Origin: Dryas octopetala
Taxonomy: Eukaryota > Streptophyta > Magnoliopsida > Rosales > Rosaceae
Length of the DNA stretch: 64,000 bases
Direction of reading: 5' to 3'
NCBI GenBank assembly: GCA_963921425.1
Contig: OY992835.1
Span: 16,368,001 to 16,432,000 of the forward strand
This document shows, in pieces, positions 1-12,327 of the stretch (position 1 is the stretch's first letter; each line of letters opens with the position of its first letter). The notes under the pieces were generated by a model. That model saw nothing but the letters and a program-made list of their open reading frames with translations. It was not told the origin of the DNA and searched no databases. The position numbers and the translations under genes were made by a program.

Positions 1-1166
1 TGATTGACATAATCTTAAGTAATGTACCTTTAATATTCTTCTTACACATCCTAATGATTTGTCTTTATTATTTTTCTAAGGTACAAGTGCATTTCCTACC
101 AGTTGGGTAGCCATTGACTTAGTCATACCCGCCTAGTGTGGTGATCTCCTTTGTTAAAGTGAAGTATTAGTTTAGACGGAAATTCTTGCACGAGCACTCG
201 GGTCGTGAGGAACGTCATTCGAACTCAAATACTATAAGGCCAAACATGATGTTCAATATATACCAAACATATGTCCATGTACGGTGATATATATATATAT
301 ATATATATATGGTGCACATTCTATACATACATTAAGACATTCTCATTTAGGATGAACATTATATATCGTCGTATATAAACGTTCTGATATAGAATGGACA
401 TCATGTATCGCCGTATGATATTTGGGTCCAGACCAAGTTTTGACGACCTAGGTGCTCATGAGAGAATGACTCTTAGTTTAGACTCTAAATATGTAACGAG
501 TTTTGTATATATGTCATGTTGTTAATGTGTTTGTGTGTGTGTTTTTTACACTTACCACACACCCGGGTGTGTACGTGGTAACTCCTTGACCACTAACGCT
601 ACAAATTAATTTCCACTACATTAATTCATATTTTCGTGTTTTCTTTTTGTTGTGATCATGAGAGCTAGTCATGAACCTTAACTTAAGGCGCCCTAATTAT
701 TTGTGTATGCATATGGTTATTGTCCAAGTCAAGGTAAACCCTCTTGTATATATGTGACTTGCTACTCACGCGCGTGTTGACTTGGCAATAAAATACTAAC
801 TGGATCTGTAGGTTAACATATGAAGTACGTGTACTAATCACGACAGGAGCATTGAATTTAATTAACAATTCTGCATGTGGATTATCATTGCATGTCAAGC
901 CAAGTAGTTGCAAGAAATTTCTTAGTTTTAGACAAAGAATAAACAGTAGGTACACGTCTCTCTAATACATTTCATGTTTTTTGGCATATATATATATTAC
1001 AAGTTGATATATACTCATGGATTGTCAACTTGCAAGAGATTCTTTTTCAGACACAAAAATTGACCAAGTCCCTAATAACATTGGCTTTCTTTCTACTACT
1101 TTGGCAGTATATATTTACTACATGTTTGCAGCTTAATTTGTTCTCCTAGTACAAACTTTGAGAGTG
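1..1166 (+). promoter_or_regulatory. Promoter and 5' flank of receptor kinase gene A
   Basis: No gene is seen here. A TATA-like string TATATATTTA lies at 1108-1117, which would place transcription start near 1140 and give a very short leader before the ATG at 1167. W-box cores (TTGAC followed by C or T, either strand) occur at 114-119, 586-591, 727-732, 777-782 and 1060-1065. WRKY factors bind such motifs in promoters of defence-induced LRR-I kinases such as FRK1, so stress induction is an inference. A (TA)n tract sits near 285-310. The whole stretch is almost identical to 24464-25624 upstream of gene D, differing mainly in the (TA)n length. Confidence 0.55.
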
Positions 1167-4100
1167 ATGGAGATGCTAAGCAAACACCTCCTTGTTGCAT
1201 TGCTTGGTGTTTTTGCTCTTATACTTGTAGCTCAAGCACAAAATGATCAATCACGTACATATTCATAATTATCCAAAGCTTGAAATATTGATTTTGATGA
1301 TTGTTTGATCACAGTGTCTAATGTACTCTCTCTCTCTCTCTCTCTCTGTCTTTGTGATCACTCAGGCTTCATAAGCTTGGACTGTGGGCTACCAGCAAAT
1401 TCCAACTACTCTGAGCCAGGTACAAATATTTACTATATTTCAGATGCATCATTCATAGACACTGGTGTGAGTAAAAGCATACAGCCTCAATACAAAGCTG
1501 GCCTACAACAGCAATTAGGTTATGTCAGGAGCTTTCCTCAGGGGACAAGGAACTGTTACACAGTCAACATTACAAGTGGCACCAAATATTTGATCCGAGC
1601 AACTTTCGTGTATGGGAATTATGACTCCCTAAATCAGTTACCAAAGTTTGATCTGCACCTGGGACCTAATTTCTGGTATTCAGTGTCATCCGATGGTGTA
1701 ACCACGAGTACCATCGTAGAACTCATTCATATTCCCACATTAGACTACATACATGTCTGTCTGGTCAACAAGGGCACCGGAACACCATTCATTTCAGCAT
1801 TGGAATTTAGGCCTTTGAAAAATGATACTTATGTGACCAAATCTGGTTCATTGGGACTCTCCTTTCGTGTAAATATTGGTGCAACAACCAATAGTTCATA
1901 CAGGTGAGTCATCCTAGCTATATGCAATCAACTGCTTTAACATTCATTGCTGCAGCAGTACTGGTTTATACAGTTTTGGTTAGGCCAAAAGTTTTGGTTC
2001 ATTGGCTTGGCAGCTCATAATAAGCATTTCCGGCCCATTTGACTTTATACAATTTTTATGTATTCTATTTGCTCAGATACTGAACAAACACTTTTACTTC
2101 AGGTATGACTACGATGTTTTTGATCGCCTCTGGGTACCTTTCAACTTCAACGAATGGGAACAATTAAGTACCTCGCTTACCGTAGATGCAGCAGATCACA
2201 ACAGCTACCAAGTACCACCTATAGTAATGAGTACTGCCAGTACCCCAACAGATGCTAGTGCTTCCATGGACCTCAGATGGACTGCTCCAGATACAACTTC
2301 TGCATATTATGTGTACCTGCACTTTGCTGAACTGCAGCAGCTTAAAGTCAACGAGTCCAGATCATTCAATATCACTCTCAATGGGGAGCATTGGTATGGA
2401 CCTTTCGTCCCGTCGTACTTGTCCACTATCACTGTGTTCAGCCCCTCACCCTTAACTGGAGGAAATTATACTTTGTCACTTGTGAAAGCTGAGGATTCAA
2501 CTCTCCCACCATTCATCAACGCTATGGAGGCCTACGAAGTGATGAATTTCTCACAACCAGAAACTAATGGGGATGATGGTACATTAATCATTTCAACATC
2601 TTCTCTCTCATTTTACTTCATTATTCAAGCATATGCTTGATTAAATTGACTAATATATGAATGCCTGTGAAAATAACAGTGGCTGCTATTGCAAACATAA
2701 AGTCAACATATGGAGTGGATAAAATTTGGCAGGGAGACCCATGTGCTCCCCAAGCATACGTATGGGAAGGTCTAAACTGTACCTACGATGGTCCCCCTAG
2801 AATCATATCGTTGTAAGTTTGTGATTTTTTTTTTTTTTTGGTTTTTTCTTGAGGGCCTAATTCAGAACTATCCTTTTCCAGCTTCTTTAATAAATTTATT
2901 GAACTTTCAATTAGGGACCTGTCCTCAAGTGGATTGACAGGGGAGATAACTTCATATATATCCAGTCTTGTCAGGCTAGAAACTTTGTAAGTATCTCAAG
3001 CTCAACAAGTTAGCAAGATACATATGGATTCCATTTATATCTGGTCATCATATATATTTATCACAGTCAGCACTAAATGTATGCATATTAATTGCTTGAT
3101 TCAGGGATTTATCAAACAATAGCTTAACTGGACCAGTACCTGAATTTCTGTCTAAATTGCCAAATCTGAGGGTCCTGTAAGTAATTTGGATTTAAAGTGT
3201 TACTGCAAATTTCTTGGTTAGAAAGAAAGGGGTCCATAAATTTTCTCTTCCTCTGCAGTAACTTGGAAAGAAACCAGCTCTATGGTTCAGTTCCATCTGA
3301 ACTTATTGAAAGATCGACAAGTGGTTCACTATCTTTAAGGTCTGTTTTTGTCCAAAACCATTATCACATATTTCCATAGTATTTCCCTTTTTTCCCATTT
3401 CAATCTTCTTTATTTTGATGGGGAAGAAGTATTAAAATCATTAGAATTTATTGGACCGATATCACATTGAATATTATATTGTTGGCTAAAATTCCACGAC
3501 TGACTATTCATCAACCTTATTGATGCTAGTGTGGGAGAAAATGCAAACCTGTGTGCAAAAAGTTCATGCAATAAGAAGAAAAACAATGTAATCATTCCAA
3601 TAATAGCATCAGTTGGCGGGTTTGCTATTCTCTTGGTAGCAGCTGTGGCTATATACATGAGCCTTAAAAGAGGAAGAAAACAACAAGGTAAAGCTACTAT
3701 AACGTTGATGACCACAAGATATATTGAAAATTTGGTTATGCATATTACATGTTCTTAGGTAAACATAGAAAATGTATTCCTATGTTTATGAAACTCCTGA
3801 TGATGATCTGCTTCTACAGTTGTAACAGTAGTTGCAGAGTCCAACACTCAAAATGATTCATTCGAGGAGTCAAAGAAACGACAATTTACATACTCAGAGG
3901 TTCTGAAGATGACCAACAACTTTGAGAAAATTCTTGGGAAAGGTGGATTTGGAATAGTTTACCATGGCAAGGTAGATAATACTCAAGTAGCTGTGAAGAT
4001 GCTTTCTCCATCATCAGTTCAAGGATACCAACAATTTCAAGCAGAGGCATGTAGTAAAGCTCATGCAAAATAATGACCTCACTTATATTAATTTATAGGA

Positions 4101-5284
4101 CCAGAATATGACTTTATGGGTTAATTTGCAGGTCAAACTTCTTATCAGAGTTCATCATAGAAACTTGACTAGCCTTGTTGGATATTGCAATGAAGGAACC
4201 AACATGGCACTCATCTATGAGTATATGGCCAATGGAAATTTGGAAACACATCTCTTAGGTATGGTTCTCAATTTTATTATTATTTTTTAATAGAAGTTTG
4301 TTGTTGTCAACTCATAAAATTGGGATTCCAATTCCACCAAGTTTGAACAAACTATTAAACAGAAATGAATTGGATATTGGTCACATTTTTTTGTGTAGGT
4401 CAGGATAGCAATGCAATTATCTTGACTTGGGAAGGTAGACTTCAGATAGCGACGGATGCAGCACAAGGTTAGGGAGTGGAAATTTGGAAATTAAATTTAC
4501 TCAATACTCTCCTATTTTATGTTCAATAAGAAAAGAGTGGATTTGAAATGCAGGATTGGAGTATCTGCACAATGGTTGTAGGCCACCTATAGTCCACAGA
4601 GATGTGAAGACAACAAATATTTTGTTAGCTGAAAATTTCCAAGCAAAATTATCTGATTTTGGCCTATCAAGAATTTTCCCAACTGATGAAGGCACACATA
4701 TGTCCACTGTTGTTGCTGGCACCCCTGGATACCTTGACCCTGAGTAAGTTTTCTCTGTCATTCATTTGAGAACTAAAATTTACAAAAACATCAAAGGCAA
4801 GGTAGAACTTAATGCAATTGATTGTTGAGTTGCAACTGGTACAAATATTGAGTTACATGGTTTGTCTTGCAGGTACTACATAACAAGCAGGCTGAATGAG
4901 AAAAGTGATGTTTATAGCTTTGGAGTTGCTCTCTTGCAGATAATCACTAGCCGCCCCGTGATATCAAGAACACATGAGAGGAGTCATATAAGTCAATGGG
5001 TTAGCTTCATGCTTTCTAGAGGGGATATTAAAACCATTGTTGATCCGAGGTTACGTGAAGATTATGATGTTAACTCTGCCTGGAGGGCTGTTGAACTAGC
5101 AATGAATTGTGTGTCCGAGGTATCCACCAGCAGGCCAAACATGAGTGAGGTAGTGACAAGGCTAAATGAGTGTTTGGCAGCAGAGTTAGCTCGAACAAAT
5201 AACAATAGCCGTGTGACTGAATCAACAGATTCAATTGTGTACTCTATGAATGGGACTACTGAATTCAGTCCTTCTGCAAGGTAA
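1167..5284 (+). CDS. Malectin-like LRR receptor kinase, gene A (13 exons, 880 aa)
   Basis: Plasma-membrane receptor kinase of the LRR-I (malectin-like plus LRR) subfamily. Exons read as 1167-1254, 1366-1903, 2103-2578, 2680-2812, 2915-2986, 3105-3176, 3259-3339, 3530-3687, 3820-4046, 4132-4258, 4399-4467, 4554-4743 and 4873-5284; phases agree throughout. Residues 1-24 form a signal peptide, about 30-365 the malectin-like domain, 384-389 the WQGDPC motif, 412-486 three LRR-type exons of 72, 72 and 81 nt, and 507-532 the membrane helix. The kinase has GKGGFG at 579-584, Lys599, HRDVK at 695-699 (an RD kinase), DFG at 715-717 and GTPGYLDPE at 736-744. The ATG opens the signal peptide directly. 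Intron 9 begins with GC rather than GT. The last base of exon 1 is C where gene C has G, giving Arg instead of Gly. The gene looks intact; its ligand is unknown. Confidence 0.88.
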
Positions 5285-5617
5285 TTCTTTGTGCAGAAGG
5301 TGATTTTTGCGAGCCGGGTCTTTCTTAATTTCTTCAATGATTTTGTATTCTTGTGTTGAAGCTTGTAGTTATGGTGGTACTCAGCAATGCTTTGCCAGGC
5401 CACTATAATTTGTTATGTACTTATGTGTAAAATGAATTCATGATATAATATACTTATGTGTACTCATCATTTTAGTTTTCAGTTCAAAGGACATAAATAA
5501 TGCATATATAGAGGTCGATCAATGGTCTATGCAGATAACAGATTTAGAACCTATTTGGGAGTGCTTTTCTAGGAAATGCTTTGCTAAGTAGCGCTTTTGT
5601 TAAAAGCACATAAATTT
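5285..5617 (+). other. 3' flank of gene A up to the retrotransposon
   Basis: This holds the 3' UTR and downstream flank, AT-rich, with no gene seen. It matches the flanks after genes C and D but lacks a short insert that both of those carry after the stop codon (the stretch containing GTGTTTCTATTTGTTAC). The last five bases, AATTT at 5613-5617, are the target-site duplication of the inserted copia element. Confidence 0.5.
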
Positions 5618-5811
5618 TCTCAGTTTGGGTGAAATATATCTCTTTCTTTTTTTAATATGCAGCGTATAAGAGGTTTATATACAGCCCTTAGAGAACTATT
5701 CTAGGAAACAAATAAATACAGAGCAATCAAGATCCTATAATCTAGGGAATCAGAATCACATAGTTGACTTTGTTCTTTTACACTAACTAGGAATGTACAG
5801 CTCATTTGACA
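5618..5811 (-). repeat. 3' LTR of the copia element
   Basis: A 194-bp LTR next to the polypurine tract. Read on the - strand it begins TGTCAAATGAG and ends CTGAGA, so the termini are TG...GA rather than the usual TG...CA. The target duplication and the unfilled site support this boundary. Confidence 0.88.
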
Positions 5812-8800
5812 CTCCCCCTCAAGTTGGAACATATATGTTGTCCATGCCCAACTTGCTAAGTGAGCTGTAAAAAATTATGCTTTTGACTGCTTTGGTGAGA
5901 ACATCTGCGAGTTGATCTTCGGATTTAACAAATGATACCTCGATGATCTTAGCCTCAAGCTTCTCTTTGATGAAATGTCTGTCAACTTCAACATGCTTGG
6001 TTCTATCATGTTGCACTGGATTATGTGCAATGTCGATAGCGGCCTTGTTGTCACAATGTAATTGCATGGCGTGTTTGGGTTTGAATCCCAAATCTCTCAA
6101 CAAGTTTCTAATCCAGAGTAGCTCACATACTCCATATGCCATACCCCTATATTCTGCTTCAGCACTCGATCTTGACACTACTTTCTGTTTCTTACTCCGC
6201 CAAGTGACCAGATTGCCTCCCACAAAGGTGAAGTATCCAGATGTGGATCGCCTGTCAGTAACAGCACCTGCCCAGTCTGCATCAGTATGACCCTCAACAT
6301 CTAGATGACCATGGCGTGAGAACATCAATCCTTTTCCAGGAGCTGACTTCAAGTATCTCAGAATTCTATCGACAGCATTCATGTGTGCTTCACTCGGTGC
6401 ATGCATGAATTGGCTCACCACACTCACTGCATATGCTATATCAGGTCTAGTATGTGATAGATAGATTAGCTTTCCAACAAGCCGTTGATACCTTTCTTTG
6501 TTGGTAGGTACCTGGTCAGGATACTCACCAAGTTTATGATTCTCCTCCATTGGAGTATCTGCTGGTTGACAAGCTAACTTTCCAGTTTCAGTCAAAATGT
6601 CAAGGGTATATTTCCGTTGTGATAGAAATATTCCTTGTTTTGAACGAGCCACTTCAATACCCAAAAAATACTTCAGAGCACCGAGATCTTTCATCTCAAA
6701 CTCACTGGCTAAATAACGTTGCAATGCTGCCTTTTCTTCCGGGTCATTCCCTGTAACCACCATGTCATCAACATACACAATAAGGGCAGTGACCTTACCT
6801 TTCCTATGTTTCAAGAAAAGAGTATGATCTGAGTTACTTTGCTTGTAACCAAAATTCTTCATTGATTTGCTGAACCTTCCAAACCATGCTCTAGGTGATT
6901 ACTTCAATCCATAAAGAGACTTTCTCAGTTTACACACCATATTGCTCTGACTGGACCCCATCTTGCATCCTGGAGGGGGATCCATATAGACTTCTTCTTC
7001 TAGGTCTCCATGCAGGAATGCATTTTTAACATCAAACTGGTGTAATGGCCAATCCAGGTTTGCTGCTAGAGAAAGGAGCACCCGAATTGTGTTGATCTTG
7101 GCTACAGGAGCAAAGGTCTCCCCATAGTCAATTCCATAAGTCTGAGTGTAACCTTTCGCCACTAGTCTTGCTTTGTATCTTTCAATGGTGCCGTCTGCTT
7201 TGAACTTTACCGTATATATCTATCTGCAACCCACTGTTCTCTTCCCTTTAGGAAGGGTAGTCATCTCCCAAGTGGAATTCTTTTGGAGGGCTCTCATTTC
7301 TTCATTCATTGCTTGAGTCCACTTGGGGTCTTTCAGAGCTTCCTGCACATTACTTGGAATAGATACAGTGGATAATTGACATACAAATGATGCACATGAC
7401 GGGGACAGCCTATGTAGAGACACATGATTAGCAATAGGGTATTTAACCTTTGATGTAGGATCAGGGTCATACTGTTGTTTAGGGATCCCTCTAGTTGTAC
7501 GAGGAGGTAACTGATAACCTATGTTTCCTGTGTGACTCGACTCAGGTAAAGTGTAAGTCTTTGAGTTTGAGTGTTCAGTTACCTGTGGAAGATCTTCAAG
7601 GCCAGGTCTTGATTGGATGAGTGGTAATGGTACTGTAGGAGGAGTCTCTGAAGCATTATCTGGAGTCTCCAGATCTTGTGGCTCTTGCTCTTGTTGCACC
7701 ACTGCAGCTGGTGAGTCAGTAGTCACTACATCCTCAGGTATTTTCTGAGGCTGCTCTGACACATTCTGTGGAATTAGGATGATCTTATTCTGAGTATCTT
7801 CTAAAAAAATAGAGCTCTCCCTCTGCAGGAGATGCTCAGACTCTCCTCCTGAGTAATAGAACTCACTCTCATGGAAAGTAACATCAGCAGTAATATGCAA
7901 GGTCTGAGTAGGGGGATGGAAACACTTGTAACCTTTCTTAGTGTCAGCATACCCTACAAAGACACATCGTAGTGCACACGGATCAAGCTTGCCACGCTGG
8001 TGTGGATATACCTGAACATAGGCCACGCAACTAAAGACACGTGGTTTTAGATTTGGTGTGGACGGCATGGTGAGGAGAGTGGTCAATGTCTGGAATGGAG
8101 TTTGATATTGAAGAGTACTGGATGGTGTGCGATTAATGAGGTAAGCAGCAGAACAAAGAGCCTCCCCCCAAAAATGATGTGGCATATGGGCCTCAAATAA
8201 AGAGGCACGAACAACTTCTAGGAGATGACGATTCTTGCGTTCTGCTACCCCCATTTTGTTGTGGTGTATAGGCACATGTAGTTTGATGAACAATACCATT
8301 CTCACTCAAAAAAGTATGTAGGTCATTGTTGATGTACTCTCCTCCATTGTCAGACCTAAGTGTTGTGATTTTTCTATCAAATTGAGTAGTAACATATCGA
8401 TGAAAATTCATGAATTTAGCAGTGACTTCACTTTTCTGTTTCATGGGAAAAACCCAGGTCATCCTGGTGCAATCATCTATAAATGTTACAAACCACTTAA
8501 AACCACTAATGGTAAAAACTCTTGATGGTCCCCACACATCAGAATGGACAAGCATGAAAGGCATAGAACTTTTATTTAATCTTAATGGGTAAGAAATTCG
8601 ATGACTTTTCGCCAAAATGCAAGTTTCACAATGAAAGTCTGATTCAGCAAACTGGGAAAACAACTCCGGAAATAACTGTTTCAGATAACCAAAAGAAGCA
8701 TGCCCTAATCGTCTATGCCACAACCAGATCTTCTTCATCCTGACAGACTCATTCCCACTCACATGATGTGCTTGACTCAATTTCTTATTGCTATCTTCGG

Positions 8801-10349
8801 TCAGGTCCAGATAATACACCTTTCCCCTCCTAGTACCACATCCAATCACGGCCCTGGTGAGAAGATCCTGAAAAAGACAATACAATGGCCAAAAACACAC
8901 AGTACAATTAAGAGAATCAATGATTTGAGGAACAGACAACAAATCATAGTCAAGTGAAGGGACAACTAGAACGTGGTCTAGACTTAATGATGATGTAAGA
9001 GATATGGACCCTTCTCCCAGAACTGGGGAGGTAGTTCCATTGGCATTAGTAACATGTGTTTGGCTTGACGGTTTGGTAGAGTGCAACCCAGTAAAACTAG
9101 ATGTCATGTGATCAGTGGCACCAGTGTCAATAACCCATAATCTATTACAAGTAAGTGAAGGTGTGCAAGAGAAAGTACCTGAGGTGGCCAAGGCCTTGGA
9201 GCCGGATGTACCTGATGTGATATCCTGGGAGGACTCAGATGATGCGAATGAGACTCTGCTCGAATCCTTCTTTCGCCCTTTGTGAACCCATCCTTCTGGA
9301 TAGCCAATGATTTCATAACAACCCTTAATTGTATGGTTTTCTAAACCACATTTGGTACACTTCATTGGGGGTCGGTTACGTGTAGAGTCGGTGTTCTGGG
9401 TGAATGACCGAGATTGCTTGGATTTTGCAGCAACTAAGGCTGTGGCTTCGGATGTGACACTAGCTTCAGACATGGTTCCCTGTCTGTTACTCTCTCTTTT
9501 GATATATGCATAAGTTGCCTCAAGTTCAGGTTTAGGCTCCATCCTCAAAATCTCTCCTCGAATTTGATCAAAGTTATTATCCAAACCTGCAAGAAAGATA
9601 TAAACTCGGAGACGGTCAATCTCCTTGCGCCTAACTTCAATGTCTACTGGATTCTGCATGTTGCTTGGACATAATTGATCAAGTTCTTGAAAGATCTCAG
9701 TGAGCCCACTGTAGAAATTGGCAACAGATGCTCCATTCTGTTTCATCGTGAATGACCTTCTATGTAGATCATAAATCTTTGCCTCATCGGAACTGTCAGA
9801 ATATGTTTTCTTGATTGCATCCCAGACTTGCTTGGCTGTGTCATAACGAATAAATCGTTTCATTTGGTTGGGTTGCATGGCATCGAATAACCAACTCTTG
9901 ACTTGGCAATCCGACGCACGCCATTTGTTGTATGTCGAGTCTGTGGCTGCAGGTTGGGTCATATCACCTGTCAAGTGACCATGTTTTTCTCGTCCAGCAA
10001 TTTTCATCTCTATGACTTGATGCCATAGAGAATAATTATGTTCATCCAATTTGATTCCAGTTGAAAAGTTGGAATTGTCTCCTTGAATGGCAACGATCTG
10101 GGTAGTTGCATTTGATTCACCATCACCTGAGGATTGGGCTGACTTGAGAGCGTTGAGGTCGTCTTCACTCACCATGATGATGGCTCAATGAAGGATCTCT
10201 GGTTTGTGGGCTGTGAGCGACGCAAGCGATGTTGCGACGCAACTGATGGTGATGCGAGGTTTTGGACTGGGTTTGTATGGTGGTATGGCGGCTGCGGAAG
10301 CGTGCTAGGGTAGGTCAAGAGACAGTCATGATCGACTGCTCTGATACCA

Positions 10350-10543
10350 TCTCAATTTGGGTGAAATATATCTCTTTCTCTTTTTAATATGCAGCGTATA
10401 AGAGGTTTATATACAGCCCTTAGAGAACTATTCTAGGAAACAAATAAATACAGAGCAATCACGATCCTATAATCTAGGGAATCAGAATCACATAGTTGAC
10501 TTTGTTCTTTTACACTAACTAGGAATGTACAGCTCATTTGACA
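10350..10543 (-). repeat. 5' LTR of the copia element
   Basis: A 194-bp LTR directly followed, in element orientation, by the tRNA-Met primer site. It differs from its partner at about three positions. Confidence 0.88.
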
Positions 10544-10674
10544 AATTTTTTTTTAGGATATCAAAGTACTTCTTGTAATTGCCATAATATATACATGTGA
10601 TATATCTTGCTAACTATGAAGAATAGTTAACACTAGATTATAAATTTATTTTATTCTGAAACATAGCAAAGCAA

Positions 10675-10734
10675 TCTGCTGTAGCACACTCTAATTGAAA
10701 ATTGTAGATACCAGGTTCGACTCCTGGCGGCGGA
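10675..10734 (+). ncRNA. tRNA-like element 1
   Basis: Acceptor strands TCTGCTG and CGGCGGA pair over 7 bp with wobbles. The T-arm CCAGG-TTCGACT-CCTGG carries a pol III box B (GGTTCGACTCC). U8-A9-like TA follows the 5' strand. There is no room for an anticodon arm. Upstream are a TATA-like ATAAATTTATTTT and CAAAGCAA; TTTTT follows at 10741. It lies 3' of gene A, beyond the copia element. It could be a decayed tRNA or SINE head. Confidence 0.45.
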
Positions 10735-10790
10735 AATTTCTTTTTCTTTTTCGTTTCAAAAACTATATTTATTGGATTGAACGAGAAAAG

Positions 10791-12045
10791 GTACTATATA
10801 ACAAATTGATTGAATGAAAAGGTGATCTTTATAGCTTTGGGATGGTTGTACTAAAACCAGGGTGTTAAATTTCAAAAATTTTGGCGAAATTTCGATTTTT
10901 TGGGGTGTCGAAATCGAAACCCATATTTGTTAAATTTTTGGGATGATTTCGTCGAAATTTCGCCGAAATCCTCGAAATTTCGGCGAAATTTTCGGCGGTG
11001 AAAATTTGAGATCTAGTTTTGGGTTTTGGAAGGCTGGGTTTTTGGAGAAAAATGGAGCGGTGGCAGGGGGCTGTAGGGGGAGATCGAGGGAGAGAAAGGC
11101 GACGGGGCGAGGGCAGGGGGCGACGGGGGGGAGATGCAGAGAGAGAGAGAGAGAGAGGATGAACAAGAAATGAAGAAGAAAAAACAGAGGAGGTGCTGGA
11201 GCCTCGGGGGAAAGGAAAGGAAAGGGAAAGGAAGGAAAGAAAAAGAAGAAAAAAAAAGAAAAAAAAAAAAAAAGAAAAGGAAGGAAAGAAAGAAAAAGAA
11301 GAAAAAAAAAAGAAAAAAAAAAAGAAAAGGAAGGAAAGAAAAAGAAGAAAAAAAAAGAAAAAAAAGAAAAAAAAAGGAAAATAAAAAAGAGAAAAAAATT
11401 AAAAGGTTTAGGGTTGATTGAGGTTTGAAGCCTTTGGGTTAATTGTAAAGAAAAAAAATAGTTTGGGTTTTGTTTGGTCGTTTTGGAGTTTCGTTTAGTT
11501 ATTTTTAAACCATAAACTAGTAAACTCTAATATATTTCTATATAAAAAAAAAAAATTTAAAGTACCCTAAAGGGCTTAAACTCTAATATCATATATCATA
11601 TCCTAAACAATATAGAATATAGATTATAAAATATATAGGGTTTAGTGTACATATTATAGAGTATAGATAATATACTAATTTTATTTATTCATTATACTAA
11701 TTTTATTTAACAGTATTTGTCTCCGGCGTGCATTATATTCATCTTATATCACATGAAACCTACTATATAATTTGGTTTCTTCAATATTTTTTATCAATTT
11801 AGTAGATAATATGATAAATAAACATATGGTAAAGTTTCATTCAAAATTTTCGTATTTTGATAGCAATTTCCGTTATTTCTGTCAAATTTTTGTTGAAATT
11901 TAAAAATCTTCAAAATTTCTATCGAAATTTCTTCGAAACCCGAAATTTTATTCCGTTACTAAAACCCATGAGAGGATTCACATCTGCCAATAGGGTTGGT
12001 GTCATGCTTGCCTAAGATGACATTGAGCTATGTTGACAAGTTTTA
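10791..12045 (+). pseudogene. Decayed kinase last-exon relic after gene A, split by a MULE
   Basis: After an AG acceptor the text GTACTATATAACAAATTGAT and following bases to 10857 match the start of kinase exon 13 ([17 protein letters not shown] region). The match resumes at 11967-12045 (CATGAGAGGATTCACATCTG and on) after the 10859-11957 insertion. Stops and indels make it a pseudogene of a further receptor kinase copy. The same relic follows genes C and D. Confidence 0.7.
10859..11957. mobile_element. MULE-like non-autonomous element with 9-bp target duplication
   Basis: A 1099-bp insertion flanked by ACTAAAACC at 10850-10858 and 11958-11966; the unfilled site is intact after genes C and D. 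Nine-base duplications are typical of Mutator-like elements. Both ends are rich in GAAATTTCG-type motifs in opposing orientation, giving loose terminal inverted repeats. The interior has a GC-rich stretch (about 11050-11130) and a purine-only tract (about 11200-11400). No transposase is seen. Confidence 0.65.
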
Positions 12046-12247
12046 GGAATGATAACTACAAACTTTGAATTTTGCAGAGTTAACATCACAATGATTAATA
12101 AATGCAAATCGATTACTTTCAGGCAAAACTTTGACCAATAATAAATTATTTGAAAATTTTAATCACGTGGATAATAAAAGAGTGAATTAAGAAAGGTAAA
12201 CATGAATTTAGTATAAATAATTTTTAATACACCACAAAGCAACAAAA

Positions 12248-12309
12248 TCCGCTGTAGCACTCTTTAATTGGATTGAGTTTTTCCTTCGGGTACGACTCCC
12301 AACAGCGGA
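12248..12309 (+). ncRNA. tRNA-like element 2
   Basis: Perfect 7-bp acceptor stem TCCGCTG/CAGCGGA. The T-arm is weaker (TCGGG-TACGACT-CCCAA). CAACAAAA sits immediately upstream; T8 lies at 12317-12324. It is orthologous in position to elements 4 and 6. Confidence 0.4.
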
Positions 12310-12327
12310 AAAATGATTTTTTTTCTT

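Larger units (their letters stand above)
5618..10543 (-). mobile_element. Ty1-copia LTR retrotransposon, young but broken
   Basis: A 4926-bp copia element on the - strand with 194-bp LTRs and a 5-bp target duplication AATTT (5613-5617 and 10544-10548). The unfilled site survives after gene C near 19920. The primer site TGGTATCAGAGC (initiator tRNA-Met) lies at 10338-10349 on the - strand, and a G-rich polypurine tract adjoins the LTR at 5812. In element order, parts are gag with a CX2CX4HX4C zinc knuckle (about 9.3-10.2 kb), protease (about 9.1 kb), integrase (about 8.0-8.8 kb), reverse transcriptase (about 6.4-7.3 kb) and RNase H (about 5.9-6.3 kb). The copia order, integrase before RT, fixes the family. 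The LTRs differ at about 3 of 194 positions, suggesting well under a million years at usual plant rates. The coding region is broken at about three places, so it is a fossil. Confidence 0.93.

Noticed and set aside
4501-4761. Antisense frames conserved over kinase exon 12 in A, C and D
   Set aside because: They are shadows of the conserved sense exon; identity follows from recent duplication.
11134-11421. Lys/Glu/Arg-rich frames of 63-95 codons
   Set aside because: They are translations of a purine-only low-complexity tract.
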